Source: Malus domestica
Taxonomy: Eukaryota > Streptophyta > Magnoliopsida > Rosales > Rosaceae
NCBI RefSeq assembly: GCF_042453785.1
Contig: NC_091675.1
Coordinates: forward strand, 7,328,501-7,392,500
Length of the DNA: 64,000 bases
Reading direction: 5' to 3'
A program made the position numbers and the translations under genes. The notes beneath the pieces are model-generated. The model had not been told where the DNA came from. It searched no databases and saw only the letters and a program-made list of their open reading frames with translations. This document shows, piece after piece, positions 1-11,723 of this stretch. How positions within the stretch are numbered: the first letter of the stretch is position 1; the number at the start of each line of letters is the position of its first letter.

Positions 1-287
1 CAACTGTTTTGATGAGCTGGCAGAGATGAGTTGGCAGTGATATATTCAACACTCAACAGTCCTCAGGGAATTAAAGAAGCAATTCCAGAACAAAACCACG
101 GAGGTGGAAAGGGAGACTGACACAACCAAGATTCGATCTCATGCGTCTTCTAGAATCCGCTATATATAAAGCTGCAACTTTTTTACATGGGATATACAAG
201 CGTTAATTTTGTTCGGGTTCAGTAACAAGTTTATAGTTAAAGCTCATGCTAACTATTGATCTTTTGTTATCGGTTCGAGTTCTAGTG

Positions 288-578
288 ATGATTTATAAGA
301 AGGGGTTTGCCTACGTTAACCGCAAACTGAAACATGATGAGACCATGTACGATTTGAAGAAGCTGGAAAGATAGCTCCCAAGGGTTAAGGGCGCCCTACA
401 TGGGATGAATTTGGTGGCTGGTGAAGATGAAGATGAAGATGAAGATGAAAATTTCTCAACTCTTCAAAAGTGGAAGCATGCCGGTCGTCATGTTAAGCTG
501 TTTCTCTGTGATTTTGGCTTGAAAGCCTTCTTCGTCCTCGTGTGGGCCACTATATATGAGCAATTATATGTTCCATGA
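288..578 (+). pseudogene. Decayed exon fragment, acidic protein, unrecognised
   Basis: A coding-like frame of 97 codons runs from an ATG to a TGA and holds one in-frame TAG at 372-374. The part before the stop reads like a real exon (residues GFAYVNRKLKHDETMYDLKK). The part after it has a run of Glu-Asp repeats (GAAGAT units, about 425-450) and a hydrophobic end (LFLCDFGLKAFFVLVWATIY). A possible acceptor (TTCTAG) lies just upstream. Bases 60-168 also read like coding sequence in one frame (LRELKKQFQNKTTEVERETD), which suggests an earlier exon. I do not recognise the family. The simplest reading is the 3' end of a host gene now broken by a nonsense codon. The gene would begin outside the window. 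Confidence 0.4.
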
Positions 579-1267
579 ATGAAAAATGATAATGTCTTTT
601 AATCTGTTGTGTAATGACTTCTCAGGATGCTAAATAGTTTAATTAAGGATGAATTATGTTTTCCTTTTAAGTTGGTTCTGCATATATCGTATCTGTGTGG
701 ATCAAAGTTTTTTTTTATGATTACACATGAAATCGTCCTCTGTCGCCATAACAATTGAGAAGTGATGGAAGACATGAGGCAATGGCTGGAAGGAAAGATC
801 CAATGTCTCATCCTTTCGTTTTGAACTATTTTTAATAGTTACTTATGGTTGTCAACTTGTTCAGGCGAGAAAAACTTACATGTAACACATGTGTTAGAAA
901 TGCATTTCTGCAAGTAATCAATCTAAATTTATTTCCATCCCCAATCTAAACATATTGATTGATCATTCAGCTTTCCAAACCAAACATATGATAATTGATC
1001 ATTTTATCAAATTTACGGAAGTATAACATATGTAAAACAACTTATAGTCCAAATTTTTTTGGAGTGGACCATCTCTCTCTCTTGCCCAGATGATGGCTTC
1101 CCTTCTCTCTATACCTCTCTTGCATGCCACGGCTGAGGACACGGCAAAGGGAGATGAAGTAAAGGAGGCGCCGACAAGGTGTTGACAACTCTTGGATTTA
1201 ATTTGCACAATGTTTTCAGCCGTGATTGAATCACGCACCATCTTCACTTTGGACGACTATGCCCAAT
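579..1267. other. Intergenic spacer
   Basis: AT-rich spacer between the decayed fragment and the 3' end of the DUF599 gene. It should contain the 3' UTR of the latter, read on the minus strand. Nothing else is recognisable. Confidence 0.5.
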
Positions 1268-2668
1268 TCATACAAATGCATCCCCATTTTCATTACCAAT
1301 ATCCATTTTTGTCTTTTCAGTGCTACTGCTAGACACAAAGTCCAAATTGTAAAGCACAGGCACCATCGTGGCAGAACACAAAAACACCAAAACTGGTCCA
1401 AATATCCAAAGCACGAGAGGCAGTGCTCCATAAAACAACCTGTTCCCCGCAGTGTTTAACAAGTAACCCCTTTCCAAAAGCGCAGACACATACTCTGGAG
1501 TCACCAACGACGTGGGTTCTTGTGGACTGTTAATTAGGATGTTCACTTGGTTTATGAACCTGATTGAAAGCGAGTGACACATGAACGAGAAGAGGAAAAT
1601 TGTGAGTAGGGTAACGTATTTTAAAGCAACCATGAATTCCCCGTGTGCCCCGTAAACGGTGTCATTGAGCGGTTTCTTCACACTGTATGTGCTGCTGATC
1701 ACAGCTGCTAGGCCGGAGCATAGGAGGATTGATGTGGTGGCCATTAGGGTTGATCCCATGATCGTGTTACGAAGGGTTTGGACGGCCAGGATGTTCTTCT
1801 TTTCATTGTCCTGTCAAAGATAAGGGAAAAAAAAACATGTAATCATTTAGTCATCGACAAGTTAAAACTATTTACTACTCACTTATCTTACATATTATGT
1901 TAATACTATGGACTGTAAATCTGAAACCATATATCAATAAATAAGATTGACAATTAACGAATAATATCAGAATGTCTGCATAAGACCAACTTTATCAATA
2001 TCTAAGTTGCAGCCACATAATATTAAAGGTTTGATATAAAAGATAAACATTTTTTTAATGATTAAAGCTTTATTCTACCAACAATATTTTATGCTAAATT
2101 TATTTAAGTTATGGCGAGAGAATTCAACTTAAGTGTAAAAGAAAGAACACAATGCTGGAGTTAACATGTGATGCAATATATAGGAGTTAAGTGGGTTCGT
2201 GAAGTGTAAGAAAGAATATATGCATGGTGGCATGCAATTAATCTCACTTATCCAACATAATGTTGTTGGTCACTTTGATCTCCTTAAATTACTGTGTAAT
2301 ATACTAATTCCGTAGCATAAAATAAAAGTGAAGCATGCGATGCGCAAGAAACCATTTCTAAATGGTTTTTATTATTTAAGATTTTACTCGTGGCTAAAAA
2401 TGATAAACGAAAGATTAGGTCCCCACAAATAAGCCACCTTTTGTATGCTTGGCTTGTTACTTCTCACTTTAAAGCAATGAAATGTGCATATTCTTTACGT
2501 TTTGGTATCATTCTGTGCTTTGATAAACTGCATTAAGGAAACTACGTATATTTAATTTGGACGATCAAAGACTCAAATGGAACATTCTTTTTGAAGATCA
2601 CTCTATAGATGGCAGACCACAGTTAATCATCTTTTATAACATACTAATGTACCTATTTATAATATGAA

Positions 2669-2714
<46 letters not shown>

Positions 2715-3783
2715 TTTCATCTGGGAGAGCACACAAATAACACAGGTGTTTATTAATTGAGCTTTATAGTCGGAACCACATTGAACAAAATAATGCATCT
2801 ATCTATATGTTAGAGTACTTGTTTAATGAGTTCGTTGTTTTCGTTTGATTTATTTAATTTGATGATCAGAAATGAAGATGTGTGTGTGAGAAACAAAAAA
2901 GGTGTGAGACAAATCATCTCCCTATATAATGCACCTACTATTTATCTATGGACCTAACTTTCTTGTTTATGATTAGCATAACTATTTTTCTTTAGCTAAA
3001 ATGTATAGAAAAATTGTAATGAACAAATTACGTTAGTTTGTTTTACGTATAAAATAAAAATTGTTAAGATGTTAATGGGTAGGAAGTTATGATTGAAGAA
3101 TTGCAGGGGCTAACATGTAACTAAACCTAATTAATCTGTTATGCTTTCATAGTGAAGATAGCTGCATAAGATAACATAGAGGTTGGAGGACTGTACCGTT
3201 CGTTCTCTTTTTTACTGTTTCTCATGTTACGACTGTCAACAACATGAACATCACAACTCGTACAACATATGTTTTTAAGTGATAATTAATTAACATTCTA
3301 CACAGATAGGAATATCCGGTAAAATTAGAATATATTTATGAGAACTTTAACGAAAAGCTCCAGGTACTTTACACTAAAAAGTCAATATTGGTACTATTCA
3401 CTTTACCATTTATTTTGTCCTTAAAACTCAAAGTTTTCAAGCCATTTTCATTAGTTTTCCTTATATTTAAATGCATGCACACAACTTGTAGATTTTTCTC
3501 TTTGTATCAACTATTGATTGGTTAAGATGATACGAACAATTTTAAAGCAAATTAAAATTCATCCGTCCTCTACGATAATTTAGCATAGTATGCAAGTTAA
3601 TCGTGTTATACGTACCTTCATCATCGCCGAGACCCAGAATCGTCGTCCGCTGGTGTTTATGCCGATGATGGTAGATCGTGGGTCGGTCCGAACCTTATGC
3701 CATAACCAAGCATGATACGAAGCAGTCATGAGGAACCCTAGTGGTACAAGAATGACATCCAAGTAGCATTTTCTCCATTCCAT
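1268..3783 (-). CDS. DUF599-family membrane protein
   Basis: Two exons on the minus strand: 3783-3616 (56 codons) and 1810-1268, joined in phase 0 across a 1,805-bp intron with GT-AG borders, giving 236 residues. The N-terminus (MEWRKCYLDVILVPLGFLMT) and the following YHAWLWHKVRTDP and NTSGRRFWV motifs are the usual start of plant DUF599 proteins. Hydrophobic stretches at about residues 7-26, 73-95, 117-138 and 191-213 predict a four-helix integral membrane protein. The biochemical role of the family is unknown. Both exons are open and the splice sites are clean, so the gene looks intact. The start is fixed by the family N-terminus. The large intron carries an AT microsatellite and a MITE. 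Upstream of the ATG lies a TC-rich leader. Confidence 0.85.
2670..2710. repeat. (AT)n microsatellite in the DUF599 intron
   Basis: About twenty uninterrupted AT dinucleotides inside the intron of the DUF599 gene. Likely length-polymorphic. Confidence 0.9.
3341..3464 (+). repeat. MITE family A, copy 1
   Basis: Begins GAACTTTAACGAAAAGCTCC and ends CATTAGTTTTCCTTAT. The same core (ACACTAAAAAGTCAA, AAAACTCAAAGTTTTCAAGCC) recurs at 5308-5465 and 8075-8231. The two ends are imperfect inverted repeats (GGAACTTTAACGAAAAG against GGAAAACTAATGAAAAG). It is slightly shortened inside and sits in the DUF599 intron. Confidence 0.7.
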
Positions 3784-5307
3784 CTCTTTCTCTCGTAGTT
3801 TTTCTCACTCTGTCTCTCTCTTTGCCTTTCTTTGTTGAGGGCTTTGGCTGCTCCTTAAGTAGATCTTATAATATTATTAACTCTCTCCACTCAGGTTCCT
3901 GACTCCTCAGCACTCAGCAGCTATATATAATAAGTTTACAGAAGGAAATGAATGTGGACTTGATTAAATGCGCAATACAGTGCACAATCTAAAAAATCCA
4001 TGGGCAGCAAGGACAGAACGAACAATTAAAGTAGGGAAAGCAAATCACCCACTAAAATTTTAAATTACAGATATGAGCTTAATGTGGATGTGCGTTATTT
4101 TCCAATCTGCCAACCTTCTTTGTCCCATGTTTTTTTTTTGTTGACTTTTTTCTTTTTAATTTCCCGTAGAATTTTTTGCTTTTTTTTTTCCATGGAATTT
4201 TTGTCAGAACCCGATACGCCAGTTTGGTTTAGAATGTAAGCGATCTGGAGGGATGTATAGTCCAGATATGTTTCTTTGTTAGTTGCTCACAACTGGTGAG
4301 GTATGCGTAATCGGCATTTGGACGCAAATGCTGAATTGTCACAAAAGAAAGCTAAATGGGTTCTGAATTTGAAATTGTATAGTACTCAATCCTTGCATGT
4401 GTGACTGAATATATAGTAGTAACATACTAACATGGCTCAAATCCTTGCATAGTATCTTGTATGTTTTGCCTTTTGAAGTAATAAGTTCCCATATTGCTAT
4501 GAGCACCAAGTATTCTTGGCATGCATCCCAATAAAAAATAACTAAGACTAATTAAAAGAATCAAGAGGGTTAAACAAAATTTGGGTTGTTAATATATTTC
4601 TAAGAAAACTAGGGCAACTCAACCACTTATAATGATGAAACTGCATATTCTTGGATACGTGTATAAAATTATCAAGTGGATTTTTGGTGTAATTGTCAAT
4701 TAATTTTTGTTTCAAGTAATGCTATAAGTAGACTAATTAGATCACATTTGCAAATTATGTGATGTACATGCCACCAATAGGAAATAAGTACCTAATCAAC
4801 ACTGAAGTAATAATTCAATCATCAACAACTATATCATATAGTTTACAAAATATAGTTTAAAGTATGACCTAACATTACCCTTCTGTTACCACACAAATTA
4901 GAAGGTATTAATGGTATTTAGACCTAAATGGGATAACCTGAAAGAGTGGGAGGGGCAGCATGACATTGTGAGAGTCTGACAAGGCGCAGGAGAGAAAAAG
5001 AAATTATAAATGGTCAACTAACGAAGAAGGAAAGAGCACGCCTTCCTTCTTCATGAGTCATGATGAGGAACTGTGAACGCACTGCCCACTAATTTCAGGG
5101 ATAGATTGTTATAAGAGCCCTTTCCATTCCTTCCAACTTTGATACGTATGGTCTACTTCTTAAACATGATCATAATCATATGCTAATTCACATCAAGGTT
5201 CATAACAAGTTAACAACTAACATTAGTCCTTTTCAAATCTATGCACGTGGATTGGTGAACTTTATACATACATATGAGTTTGATATGGTAAACTAGCTAT
5301 TAATCAA
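3784..5307. other. Intergenic, 5' side of the DUF599 gene
   Basis: Contains the leader and promoter of the DUF599 gene (TC-rich tract at 3784-3835 next to the ATG) followed by AT-rich sequence with poly-T runs near 4130-4190. I found no coding region. Confidence 0.5.
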
Positions 5308-5465
5308 GGGAACTTTAACGAAAAGCACCCGGTACTGTTCACTTTAACGAAAAACCATATTTTTACACTAAAAAGTCAATCATGGTACTATTCATTTTAC
5401 CCTTCATTTTGTCCTTATCATTAAAACTCAAAGTTTTCAAGCCCTTTTCATTAGTTTTCCTTATT
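5308..5465 (+). repeat. MITE family A, copy 2 (fullest copy)
   Basis: The fullest copy in the window, from GGGAACTTTAACGAAAAGCA to TTAGTTTTCCTTAT. It contains two internal copies of the TTTAACGAAAA motif and the core ACACTAAAAAGTCAA. It has no coding capacity. Confidence 0.75.
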
Positions 5466-5942
5466 ATTTATGCATGTCTTTCTATAGCGTGCAATATTAA
5501 GATTAGTATTTATCATTGATCATGCACCTAAATTTTTATTATATTTTGATTGATTACCAGTGGTCAAGAATTGCCAATTAGGATGGGTTCGAAATACCCA
5601 AAAAAAAAAAAAGGAACCAAAAAAATTGAAGGAAAATAAAACCCTAAACCGTAAATAAATTGGGCACCGGACATACATGCTGATGGGACAAGAAACAACA
5701 TATAAAGATGGGAAGAATGGGGATAAAACTCAATACAACTTGTAAATAATGGTTTATGTTAATTATTCTAGCCGCGAAAGATTAGGAATGATCACCAATG
5801 TACATCTAATTTACAGGTTTTTAGTGGAGGACTAAAATTACTATTAGTTATATATAGTCTTTTAACACAATGGAGAGGTCCAAACTTGTGAGCAACACGC
5901 GACTTGTTTCAAATAAAGTCGAGATAAATATCACTTGATTAA

Positions 5943-6010
5943 TAAGAAAACTAATGAAAAGGGTTTTTCGTTAAAGTGAACAGTACCGGGTGCTTTTCGT
6001 TAAAGTTCCC
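5943..6010 (-). repeat. MITE family A, copy 3 (inverted, internally deleted)
   Basis: Both family A ends are present on the opposite strand (GAAAACTAATGAAAAGGG ... GCTTTTCGTTAAAGTTCCC) but the central 90 bp are absent. It is an internal-deletion derivative 630 bp from copy 2. Confidence 0.65.
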
Positions 6011-6299
6011 ATAATAATATGCTGGGAAGAGGAGTGTTGCTAAAATATGATTAGGAAATTCCCAATTGCAATGTACTAGTCTAAATGGAAAAGGCTAGGT
6101 TGAATTGTTTACGAATGTCCTATTACATTTGGCGAACGAAGCTTAGCAAGGAGCTGTCCAAACGTTTGGTAGTGGGATATGAGCATGATTAACTTAGGAA
6201 AATAAAAAGAGATTCAAAAAGCATTGGCTGCATGCATAGACGTTCTTAGCCATCATCAAAATCAAAGCCTTTTAACTTGCCGCACGCACTTATAATTAG

Positions 6300-6625
6300 T
6301 GTTTGAAATTTCTTCAATACAGTCGATATTTCTGTAGAAGTATCGGAAAAATCAGATAAAGATATGAAAAAGCAGGGGTGAAGTCTAAACTTCGCCTCTA
6401 TAAGAGAATAACTCTTAAATTTCGGCTAAAATCGACGGATTTCGTCAATATTTCCGATATATCGGTTAAATATCCAAAAAACTCTTATGTTTCGTATTAA
6501 GTGTTTGACATGCCTAAAGTTTCATTTTAAATTTCCTTATTTCCATCGAAAGCAACCGATATTGATATATCCATCAATATTTCCACAATTGCATATCGAT
6601 ATTTCTACATATACGGATATTTAAA
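6300..6625. repeat. CGATAT-rich repetitive segment
   Basis: Many copies of CGATAT, TTTCCGATATATCGG and TCAATATTTCC in both orientations make this stretch self-complementary in parts. It looks like a transposon remnant of a type common in plant intergenic DNA. I could not fix ends or a family. Confidence 0.35.
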
Positions 6626-7874
6626 TATTACCTATAATATGAAACCTATACATTACAAAAATATAAATTGAAAACAATTCCATGTAGTGTAGATATGGAA
6701 TTCATTTTCCAATGAAGACCAAGAAGATGTCAAATCAATAAAATATGTAATGGGGTGCCTTAAGTAGTGGGGGTGGCCAACAATACTTTGAAACTATTGG
6801 CTATGTGACTTATGTCATCCACATAAGACCACTGTATATGTCTAAGTAGTGCTCTCAGAAGACACAACATGGAAGAAGCAAATCTGCAGGTTCCTACAAC
6901 ACCCCTCGCATTGAAAAGAAGCTTAATAACATGGCCTTTTTGTTAATTTCTTCTCATAGTTATCTTTCCGTGGTTTGTACATGTGTAGATAACCATTAAT
7001 ATATTAGTGCTCCAATACATATTTTACCTAACTTGGAATGATGTTTGTCGGCGTGAGTTGATTAAATTTATTGTGTATTTTACTGACTCGATCGAGCAAT
7101 GTTTGTCCGAAGTTATGTGCTTTGTTTATGTAATTAGGTTTCATTATATCTCTCTCTTTTTTTGCACATAATTGTAATCCTAGTTATATATAATTTAACT
7201 TTAGCAGTTTCTAGCTCCAAAGTTTCACGTGTGGCACCCATTTAAAAAGAATAATATGCTATTTGAATTTTTTTTTAAATATTCTTATTCACGAGTGGAA
7301 TTTAAATTTCGAGAAGTTGAGTTTCTATGGGTTATATTCCAAAAGGGTTGTACTTGTGAAACAAGCTATGCCAGAATAGAATCCTGTATCTGAATTTTGA
7401 ACTAATCCATGTAATCATGTCTTAGTTGTTGTTAGTATAACATATATGTAAAGAAGTTAATAAGATATGTATGCCTTGTGATGCTACCCAATATGCATAC
7501 CAAATGTTCTTAGGCATCATTCATGACTATGACAATAGCTTTTTGCTGGTGATTCAGTTTCTCTGATACCTTTAATTAACTTTTATATTGGTTATTTATG
7601 CACAAGAGAGATAATCCAACTTTCTTGTCTTATAATCGTACGTCAATTGTGATGAGGTTTAAATTTAGAATATCTTCCAAAAAAAAAAAAGAAACAGAAT
7701 ATTACAAAACCAAATGGTTACTACTTGCTGGGCCAACGATCATCTTCCACTGAAGATTCAAGTATGCATGTCAACATGATTTGATTAGAAAAGTAACGCC
7801 ACTGAGAATATATCTTGATTGCAAGAGGGAATTTCTTGTACCTAAGATGCCCTATTAGAACTTAAAACGTGGGC
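6626..7874. other. Intergenic spacer
   Basis: AT-rich DNA without coding signal. It lies between the CGATAT-rich segment and the hAT element. Confidence 0.45.
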
Positions 7875-7882
7875 ATTGTATG

Positions 7883-8866
7883 CATTGGCGAAGCTACAGA
7901 GGAGCAAGGAGGGGCGGGCACCCCTCCGGTCATTGGAAATTGCCACTAACAGTGAGAATTTCGCCCTTCCGATCTTCTAAACCTGCTGGTCTGGGTGCGT
8001 TTCGCTGCTGGGTTTTGGTTTCAAGGGAAGACGACCTGGTTTTGTTTAGACGGCGTCGTTCACCTTTTATAAAAGGGAGTTTTAATGAAAAGCTCAAGAT
8101 ACTGTTCACTTTAACGAAAAACCACAGTTTTACACTAAAAAGTCAAACCTGGTACTATTCACTTTACCCTTTATTTTGTCCTTATCGTTAAAACTCAAAG
8201 TTTTCAAGCCATTTTCATTAGTTTTCCTTTTATAAAACTCAATATTCCTTTATTGAAACGGTGCAGTTCGGTGGGCTCCCTTAGTTTCTTTTTAATTTTT
8301 AATTTTATCGATGTGGTTTTCTTTCCCAACCGCACTACCAACCCACCATTTTAATTCTCTTCATGCTCTCTCATTTGTTTAGACTATTCAAAAACAAGGG
8401 TTGACGTTTGTAATTGTTCTTTTTTAATTCTTGTTATTATTTCCGGTATTTAAAATTATTTCATCTTATTTTCTTTTAATTCTTGAGAAATGATGACTTT
8501 GAGGGCTTGTTTCAAATATACAAAAATTTTGTGAGGAAAATATCATTAGTGTTCCTATTATGTCAGAGTGTTTTTGATATTACTGAGAGATATGTTTACA
8601 TTGCGAGAGATGTAACAGTTGTGTGATAGCTTGATTGTTTATGTTGAGAGGGATGTTTTTGTTTTTATTGACAATGAGTCTATTATACGATGTTTCATGA
8701 CATGAAATCTTGCCAACAATAATTACAACTTGTTTGTATTGACAAACTGTGAACGACATTAAATATTGCCCACTATCTAAAATGATTTGATTGTCAACAT
8801 TTTTGTAGAACCTATTACGCTTTTAAATTTTGCCATTTCTTCCGAAAATTCCTAACTTCGCCACTG
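7883..8866. mobile_element. Non-autonomous hAT element
   Basis: Starts CATTGGCGAAGCTAC and ends TAACTTCGCCACTG, so the termini are inverted repeats of the CAGTGGCGAAG type seen in Tip100-like hAT elements. The flanks are ATTGTATG (7875-7882) and ATTGTACG (8867-8874), an 8-bp target duplication with one mismatch, as expected for hAT. It has no transposase frame. A MITE of family A is inserted at 8075-8231. Its GC-rich left arm (cacccctccggtcattgg) is also found in the element at the right end of the window. Confidence 0.75.
8075..8231 (+). repeat. MITE family A, copy 4, nested in the hAT element
   Basis: Nearly full-length copy from GGGAGTTTTAATGAAAAGCT to TTAGTTTTCC. It is flanked on both sides by TTTTATAAAA, which suggests a 9-10 bp target duplication and therefore a Mutator-type origin for the family. 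The insertion post-dates the hAT element around it. Confidence 0.75.
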
Positions 8867-8874
8867 ATTGTACG

Positions 8875-9302
8875 ACTTATTTTATATGTAAGTCTTCATC
8901 ATACTACCGATCATTCTAATTTAATTACAAAATCATGCTACTACATCTACTCGCCATCTTCAACCAACGATTTGGCGAACTAAATATGTAACCTAATTGC
9001 TATGGTACATGCGTTTTATACAGTTTCCAGACCGAACTGTATTTTGGGCCGTACAAAGCTTTATCTGAGTTTTCAGCCCAAACTTCATGCTTTTATTAGG
9101 GTTTTATCTTTATAATTAAACTGAGATAGGGACGTGATTTGCTACCCATCTGTTAGGGTTTAAATCTAAATCATCCCGGAGAGGGCTTCCCGCACTTTTT
9201 TTCTTGGTTTGTTTGTTATATAATTGATCGAACACTTAAGCTATCATACTTTCACCTAACTTCCAGCCCTCTTTCACACTGGATATATTTATAGAGAACT
9301 GA
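8875..9302. other. Intergenic spacer
   Basis: Between the hAT and Harbinger-like elements. No gene or repeat was recognised. Confidence 0.4.
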
Positions 9303-10039
9303 GGTCATCTCCAACCGAAGGCTGGCCAGAGGGCTCGTTTGAGCCCTCTAGCCCTCCAAGATTCCCCAAGATATTAATATTTTAATGAACAGTACAGGGC
9401 CATATTTGCCTCCGTCTCCAACCGAGGGCCAAAGGGCTCGTTTTAGCCCTGTCACAAAAAACCGTCTCCAACCGAGGGCCAAATGGCCATAGGGCCAAAC
9501 ATAATTTATTATTTAAAAACTACAATTTAATGTTGTATAAATGGCCTAGGAAGTTATACGAAAAAAATAGAATTGAAAAAAAATATGAAACAAATCTTGT
9601 GAAATAAAAGTTATAGGAAAAAAAATATGAAACAAAATTTGATTCATATGAAAAGGAAAAAAAAAGGGAAAAAAGAAGTTTACATTCATTAAAAAAAAAG
9701 AAAAAAAAAGAAGTTTAAATTCATTAAAAAAAAAGAAAAAAAAAGAGGCCTAATAATACAACGGCTACTAGCCGTTATATTAAAAAACATTTCAAACTAT
9801 TAAAAAAAAAAATAACTTTAATGCTGTCGGCTATAACCGACAGCAATAGGAAATCATTAAAAAAAAAATAGCCAGCCCGGGGCTGGTTGGCTGGCCGAAA
9901 GCAGCCAGCCCTCCAGCCCTCTCCGATCTCGTGGGGCCCTCCCAGATTCCAGAGCCCTCTGGCCTAGCCCTCGGTTGGAGACGGTTTTAGGGCTATTTTC
10001 GGCCCTCTGGCCCTCTGGACCCTTCGGTTGGAGATGACC
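9303..10039. mobile_element. PIF/Harbinger-like non-autonomous element, 737 bp
   Basis: Termini are perfect inverted repeats of at least 18 bp (GGTCATCTCCAACCGAAG ... CTTCGGTTGGAGATGACC) with further imperfect pairing inwards over GAGGGCC/GGCCCTC blocks. TGA occurs directly outside both ends (9300-9302 and 10040-10042), a 3-bp duplication that fits the Harbinger superfamily. The centre is A-rich with repeated poly-A/AAG tracts (9640-9760). It has no transposase. Open frames on the minus strand here are by-products of the GC-rich arms. Confidence 0.7.
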
Positions 10040-10042
10040 TGA

Positions 10043-11596
10043 ATATAGGACTTTGGACCTCAAAGTGTAGAGGGCTAGCTTATTCTTAACGACTTCAACT
10101 ACAAGTCTTTTGTCCTTCATCGGACATTTGTTTGCAAAATCCATGTCGATTGCCAAAGTGTCGTTGGAGAACCAAGTTCCCAGAAGGCAGAACAAGCAAA
10201 ATTACGGAGGGATGACCACGAGCAGAGCAGCATGAGCTCTCCAAGATTGGTTTTTTTTGTACAGTGGCACTAGCTGAACCAGCCAATATATAAATAAAAC
10301 CATTAGATTGGTGAAACGTATGAAAATAAAATAATTTGATTGGATTGCTTAATGAGAAGCATGAAGCACGGCCCAGATGAGTGGGAGCAAAAAGATGAGC
10401 CACATGTGCCTGTAAATTGGATGCATTTAATTGAAACAGACATCTGAATCAGAAATGGAAGCTACAATTAATGACTTCTAAACCCCCAAGTTAATTATCT
10501 GATTAAATCGCTTATCCATATTTCTAATAATTATGATCGATAATAACAATAATAATTAAAAGTCTAAACGCAAAAATCTGAAAGTTAATGGGGAGAGGGA
10601 TCTTATATTATTTCAAAAGAGCTTACATTCTTGGTGCAGTATGAAAATAAATTATATATAAAAATAAAAGTCAATATATTATGCTATGTAGCAGAAAGTT
10701 AAAAAAAAAAGGATTATATTATCCTAATTTGCAGATGCAGGTACATTCTAGGGTTCTAGAATATAGAAGCCAGCTAATTAGTAATTAACTATGGTTCAAG
10801 CCAGCTAATTAATTGGGTAGCTAGCTGGGTTAAATGGATTATAATGCACAGTTCTCTGAGAAAGGTCAAGAAGTTTTATAAAATTAATTAAATTGTGTAT
10901 GTGTTAAAGGAAGACCCATGAAGACTTTGAAAAAAAAATATAAACAAAGATATGGAATACTTGAAACTAGCTAACGAAAAAATTAGCGTGAAACTGAGCG
11001 CAATGATGTTTTATGATTCATACAACTAACTCCACTTATTAGGATAAACTTGATTGTTGTTGTGTGCGTGACAGGAAAATTATCAGATGTCGGTTTTAAT
11101 CATTGGATGCTATTATTCTTGGACTGATATGATTTAAGGAGGCCTTTATTTATACTGTGCATTCTGTTTAAAGTTGAATAACATAAAAGAAAAGAGACAA
11201 CAGACGAATCTTTATAGAATTAAATTGTGAGAAACTGGTGAGTTGTTAATTTTTTTTGAATTCATCATATTGTTTTGAGTACTAACCCTAAGCTGGCTTT
11301 TTGAACCATCAGAAAGAATACGTGAGAGGAAATAAGTAGGTCGGCCAAACTTGGAGGGCACAAGGTTGACCATGGCAAATCAACTTCGTCATGCACTGAA
11401 AATCTAAGACTAAGAGTGCTACCATGTTGGGAAGATCATGTACATTCTGATTTGCGAGATTTTAGTTTTCAGTTTTCAATTTTTTTAAACTAACAAATTT
11501 TACTTTTTATGTTTCAAAAGGTGAAATAAAAATTGAAAACGAAATGATTATCTAATGAACTTTTAGTTTGTATAAGAAGCCAGAGCAACTGCATGT
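10043..11596. other. Intergenic spacer
   Basis: AT-rich. A minus-strand frame around 10095-10403 shows no family resemblance and I do not support it as a gene. Confidence 0.45.
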
Positions 11597-11723
11597 CTGT
11601 TTGTTACTCTTCTTGGATCCAATTTTTTGTTTAAGAAAATTATGAGTATAGAGTTAAATTCCTTAATACTCATTAATTGTAAAAACTGAAAAGTGGATCA
11701 AAGAAGGGTTATCAAACAATCCC
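11597..11723. repeat. Tourist-like MITE, copy 1 (degenerate)
   Basis: The left end GTTTGTTACTCTTCTTGGATCC pairs with the right end GGATCAAAGAAGGGTTATCAAAC on the other strand. The same terminal sequence occurs in the better-preserved copy at 40133-40264. No clear target duplication remains. Confidence 0.55.

Noticed and set aside
9857-10403. Minus-strand frames of about 100 codons
   Set aside because: The first arises from the GC-rich arm of the Harbinger-like element; the second has no family resemblance or coding context.
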